64,000 nt of DNA, from positions 186,001-250,000 of the forward strand of contig WQSX01000001.1 in assembly GCA_009787625.1 (NCBI GenBank), given 5' to 3'. The notes beneath the pieces were generated by a model that was not told the origin of the DNA, ran no database searches, and saw nothing but the letters and a program-made list of their open reading frames with translations. This document shows, piece after piece, positions 62,754 to 64,000 of the stretch. This DNA is from Oscillospiraceae bacterium (GTDB taxonomy: Bacteria > Bacillota > Clostridia > Oscillospirales > Oscillospiraceae). Both the position numbers and the translations under genes were made by a program. Numbering within the stretch: the first letter of the stretch is position 1; every line of letters begins with the position of its first letter.

Positions 62754-63215
62754 TTAGTGCTCTTTTGATTCCAAATACTTAGTTACCGCTAACTTTGCAT
62801 CTTCATAACTAAAACCTCGCCTTATCAGCGCATCTCGTGCCTTGCGAATGTCATTTTCATCGAAGCTACCCCTGAGTTTCTTGCTCAGAAACGCCACAGC
62901 GGCGTCTGAGGCACCGTCATTGTCGATAGCAGTGAGTACAGAGTCCCACAAGTCACGAGGAATCCCACGTTTGTAGAGCTCATCTCTGACACGAGCAAGA
63001 CCATAACCCTTGTAGCTGTAGTGCTCCACAATTTGCAGTGCATAGGTCTCGTCATTAATATATCCGAGCGAGACAAGCCATGCGACAGTCTCTTCGGAGT
63101 TCTCCTGTGACTCACCTTTATTTACGAGGCGGTCATACATCTCTTTTTCAGAAAAACTCCGATTTCCCAGAATCTTTAGAGCACGTTTTTTTGTGCTTTC
63201 GAGATTATCTATCAT
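62754..63215 (-). CDS. recX: Regulatory protein RecX
   Basis: A 153-residue, mostly helical RecX. KRALKILGNRSFSEKEMYDRL, YINDETYALQIVEHYSYKGYG, RGIPRDLWDSVLTAIDN and DALIRRGFSYEDAKLAV represent the three three-helix repeats of the family. It modulates RecA filament assembly. Start ATG 63215 shares a base with the recA stop (TAATG), so it is translationally coupled to recA. Confidence 0.92.
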   Translation of the reverse strand: MIDNLESTKKRALKILGNRSFSEKEMYDRLVNKGESQENSEETVAWLVSLGYINDETYALQIVEHYSYKGYGLARVRDELYKRGIPRDLWDSVLTAIDNDGASDAAVAFLSKKLRGSFDENDIRKARDALIRRGFSYEDAKLAVTKYLESKEH

Positions 63216-64000
63216 TATCCGTCAAAATCTTCTGCGTCGATGTCAATTGCACGACCTGCCGCTTTTGCGGCCGCTTTTTCCTGCGGAGACATGAGCTTCA
63301 TTGTATCACGGCGAATTTTAGCTTCAAGGTCGTCAGCGACATCTTGATGTTCTTTCAAAAATTCCTTTACGTTGTCACGTCCTTGCAGACGAGTCTCGCC
63401 AACGGTGTACCAAGCACCGCCTTTTTCAATAAGCTCTAGTTTTACACCGAGGTCAACAAGCTCACCAACCTTAGAGATACCCTCACCAAACATTATGTCA
63501 AACTCACCCTCACGAAACGGCGGAGCGACCTTGTTTTTGACAATCTTAGCACGTGTGCGGTTTCCAATATGTTCGGCACCGTTTTTTATGAACTCACTGC
63601 GGCGCACATCTATACGTACACTGGAAAAATATTTCAGAGCACGTCCGCCCGGAGTAGTTTCAGGATTGCCGTATGTGACACCAATTTTTTCGCGGAGCTG
63701 ATTTATAAAGATTACAACGCAGTTTGTCTTTGAAATTGACCCTGCGAGTTTGCGAAGAGCCTGTGACATGAGCCTTGCCACCACGCCAACACTGGCATCG
63801 CCAATATCGCCCTCGACTTCACTGCGTGGGACAAGTGCGGCAACAGAGTCAACAACAACAACATCCACAGCTCCTGAGCGCACCAAAACCTCAGTGATAG
63901 CAAGCGCATCATCGCCCATATCGGGTTGAGAAATGAGCAGGTTATCAATATCTACACCCAAGGCACGGGCATAGGCAGGCTCTAAAGCATGTTCGGCATC
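63215..64000 (-). CDS. recA: Recombinase RecA, N-terminus beyond window edge
   Basis: About 261 C-terminal residues of RecA. The frame is open from the window edge ([20 protein letters not shown]), so the methionine-like codon at 63961 is internal. Visible: Walker [15 protein letters not shown], the L1/L2 DNA-binding parts ([20 protein letters not shown] and [20 protein letters not shown]), and [19 protein letters not shown]. The acidic C-terminal tail ends IDAEDFDG. It catalyses homologous recombination and SOS coprotease activity. recX follows with overlapping codons. Confidence 0.96.
   Translation of the reverse strand, partial: DAEHALEPAYARALGVDIDNLLISQPDMGDDALAITEVLVRSGAVDVVVVDSVAALVPRSEVEGDIGDASVGVVARLMSQALRKLAGSISKTNCVVIFINQLREKIGVTYGNPETTPGGRALKYFSSVRIDVRRSEFIKNGAEHIGNRTRAKIVKNKVAPPFREGEFDIMFGEGISKVGELVDLGVKLELIEKGGAWYTVGETRLQGRDNVKEFLKEHQDVADDLEAKIRRDTMKLMSPQEKAAAKAAGRAIDIDAEDFDG

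Noticed and set aside
63961-63961. Start codon of recA at 63961
   Set aside because: The frame stays open to the window edge and the encoded residues match internal RecA sequence, so the gene continues beyond the window.

Overview
The window reads as one large cell-surface glycan locus from a low-to-moderate GC Gram-positive bacterium, most likely a member of the Clostridia. Evidence: strong AGGAGG-type ribosome binding sites, frequent TTG and GTG starts, teichoic-acid-type enzymes (a CDP-glycerol glycerophosphotransferase domain, LTA-synthase/sulfatase-like membrane enzymes), a LicC/LicA choline module, and recA, recX, rimO and pgsA at the right edge. Almost everything is on the minus strand, so transcription runs from high to low coordinates. 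Functions below come from motifs and family knowledge; no search was run.

Layout in transcription order from the right edge: housekeeping genes recA (cut by the edge), recX, rimO, pgsA and an N-acetylmuramoyl-L-alanine amidase (59.9-64.0 kb); an initiating polyprenyl-phosphate sugar transferase and two rhamnosyltransferase-like GT2 enzymes (56.7-59.9 kb); a complete rmlACBD set for dTDP-L-rhamnose (53.2-56.5 kb); a GtrII-type membrane glycosyltransferase with a GtrB-like polyprenyl-phosphate GT2 (50.0-53.2 kb); an amino-sugar set of DegT aminotransferase, SDR, Gfo/Idh oxidoreductase, second DegT and WlbB-like acetyltransferase (44.8-50.0 kb); an unusual acyl cassette of GNAT, acyl carrier protein, FabG-like reductase, AMP-ligase, LuxE-like and LuxC-like proteins (39.2-44.6 kb); a small membrane protein, a fused YidC/CDP-glycerol glycerophosphotransferase and two tandem LTA-synthase-like enzymes (32.8-38.9 kb); and a lone membrane diguanylate cyclase (30.9-32.6 kb).

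The only plus-strand genes are a winged-helix/LicC/LicA fusion and a BCCT-family transporter (27.6-30.9 kb). They share a back-to-back promoter region with the next minus-strand block. That block (1-27.4 kb) holds an RgpF-like protein, several very large multidomain glycosyltransferases, two more LTA-synthase-like enzymes, a UDP-GlcNAc 4,6-dehydratase with an RmlD-like reductase, two further SDRs with a nucleotidyltransferase, a DegT aminotransferase, a coiled-coil methyltransferase and a cut acetyltransferase. Together the genes would make nucleotide sugars (dTDP-Rha, amino sugars), activate choline, assemble a rhamnose-rich glycan and decorate it with phosphoglycerol-type, choline and possibly acyl groups. 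No Wzx flippase, Wzy polymerase, ABC exporter or LicD is visible here.

Structure beyond genes: two families of long hairpins with conserved loops lie just after stop codons (five copies of family A, two of family B, both in either orientation); six genes share an exactly spaced 19-nt leader ending at the start codon; and several internal promoters have near-consensus hexamers. No tRNA, rRNA, CRISPR array or insertion sequence was recognised, and no gene-free stretch exceeds 300 bases.
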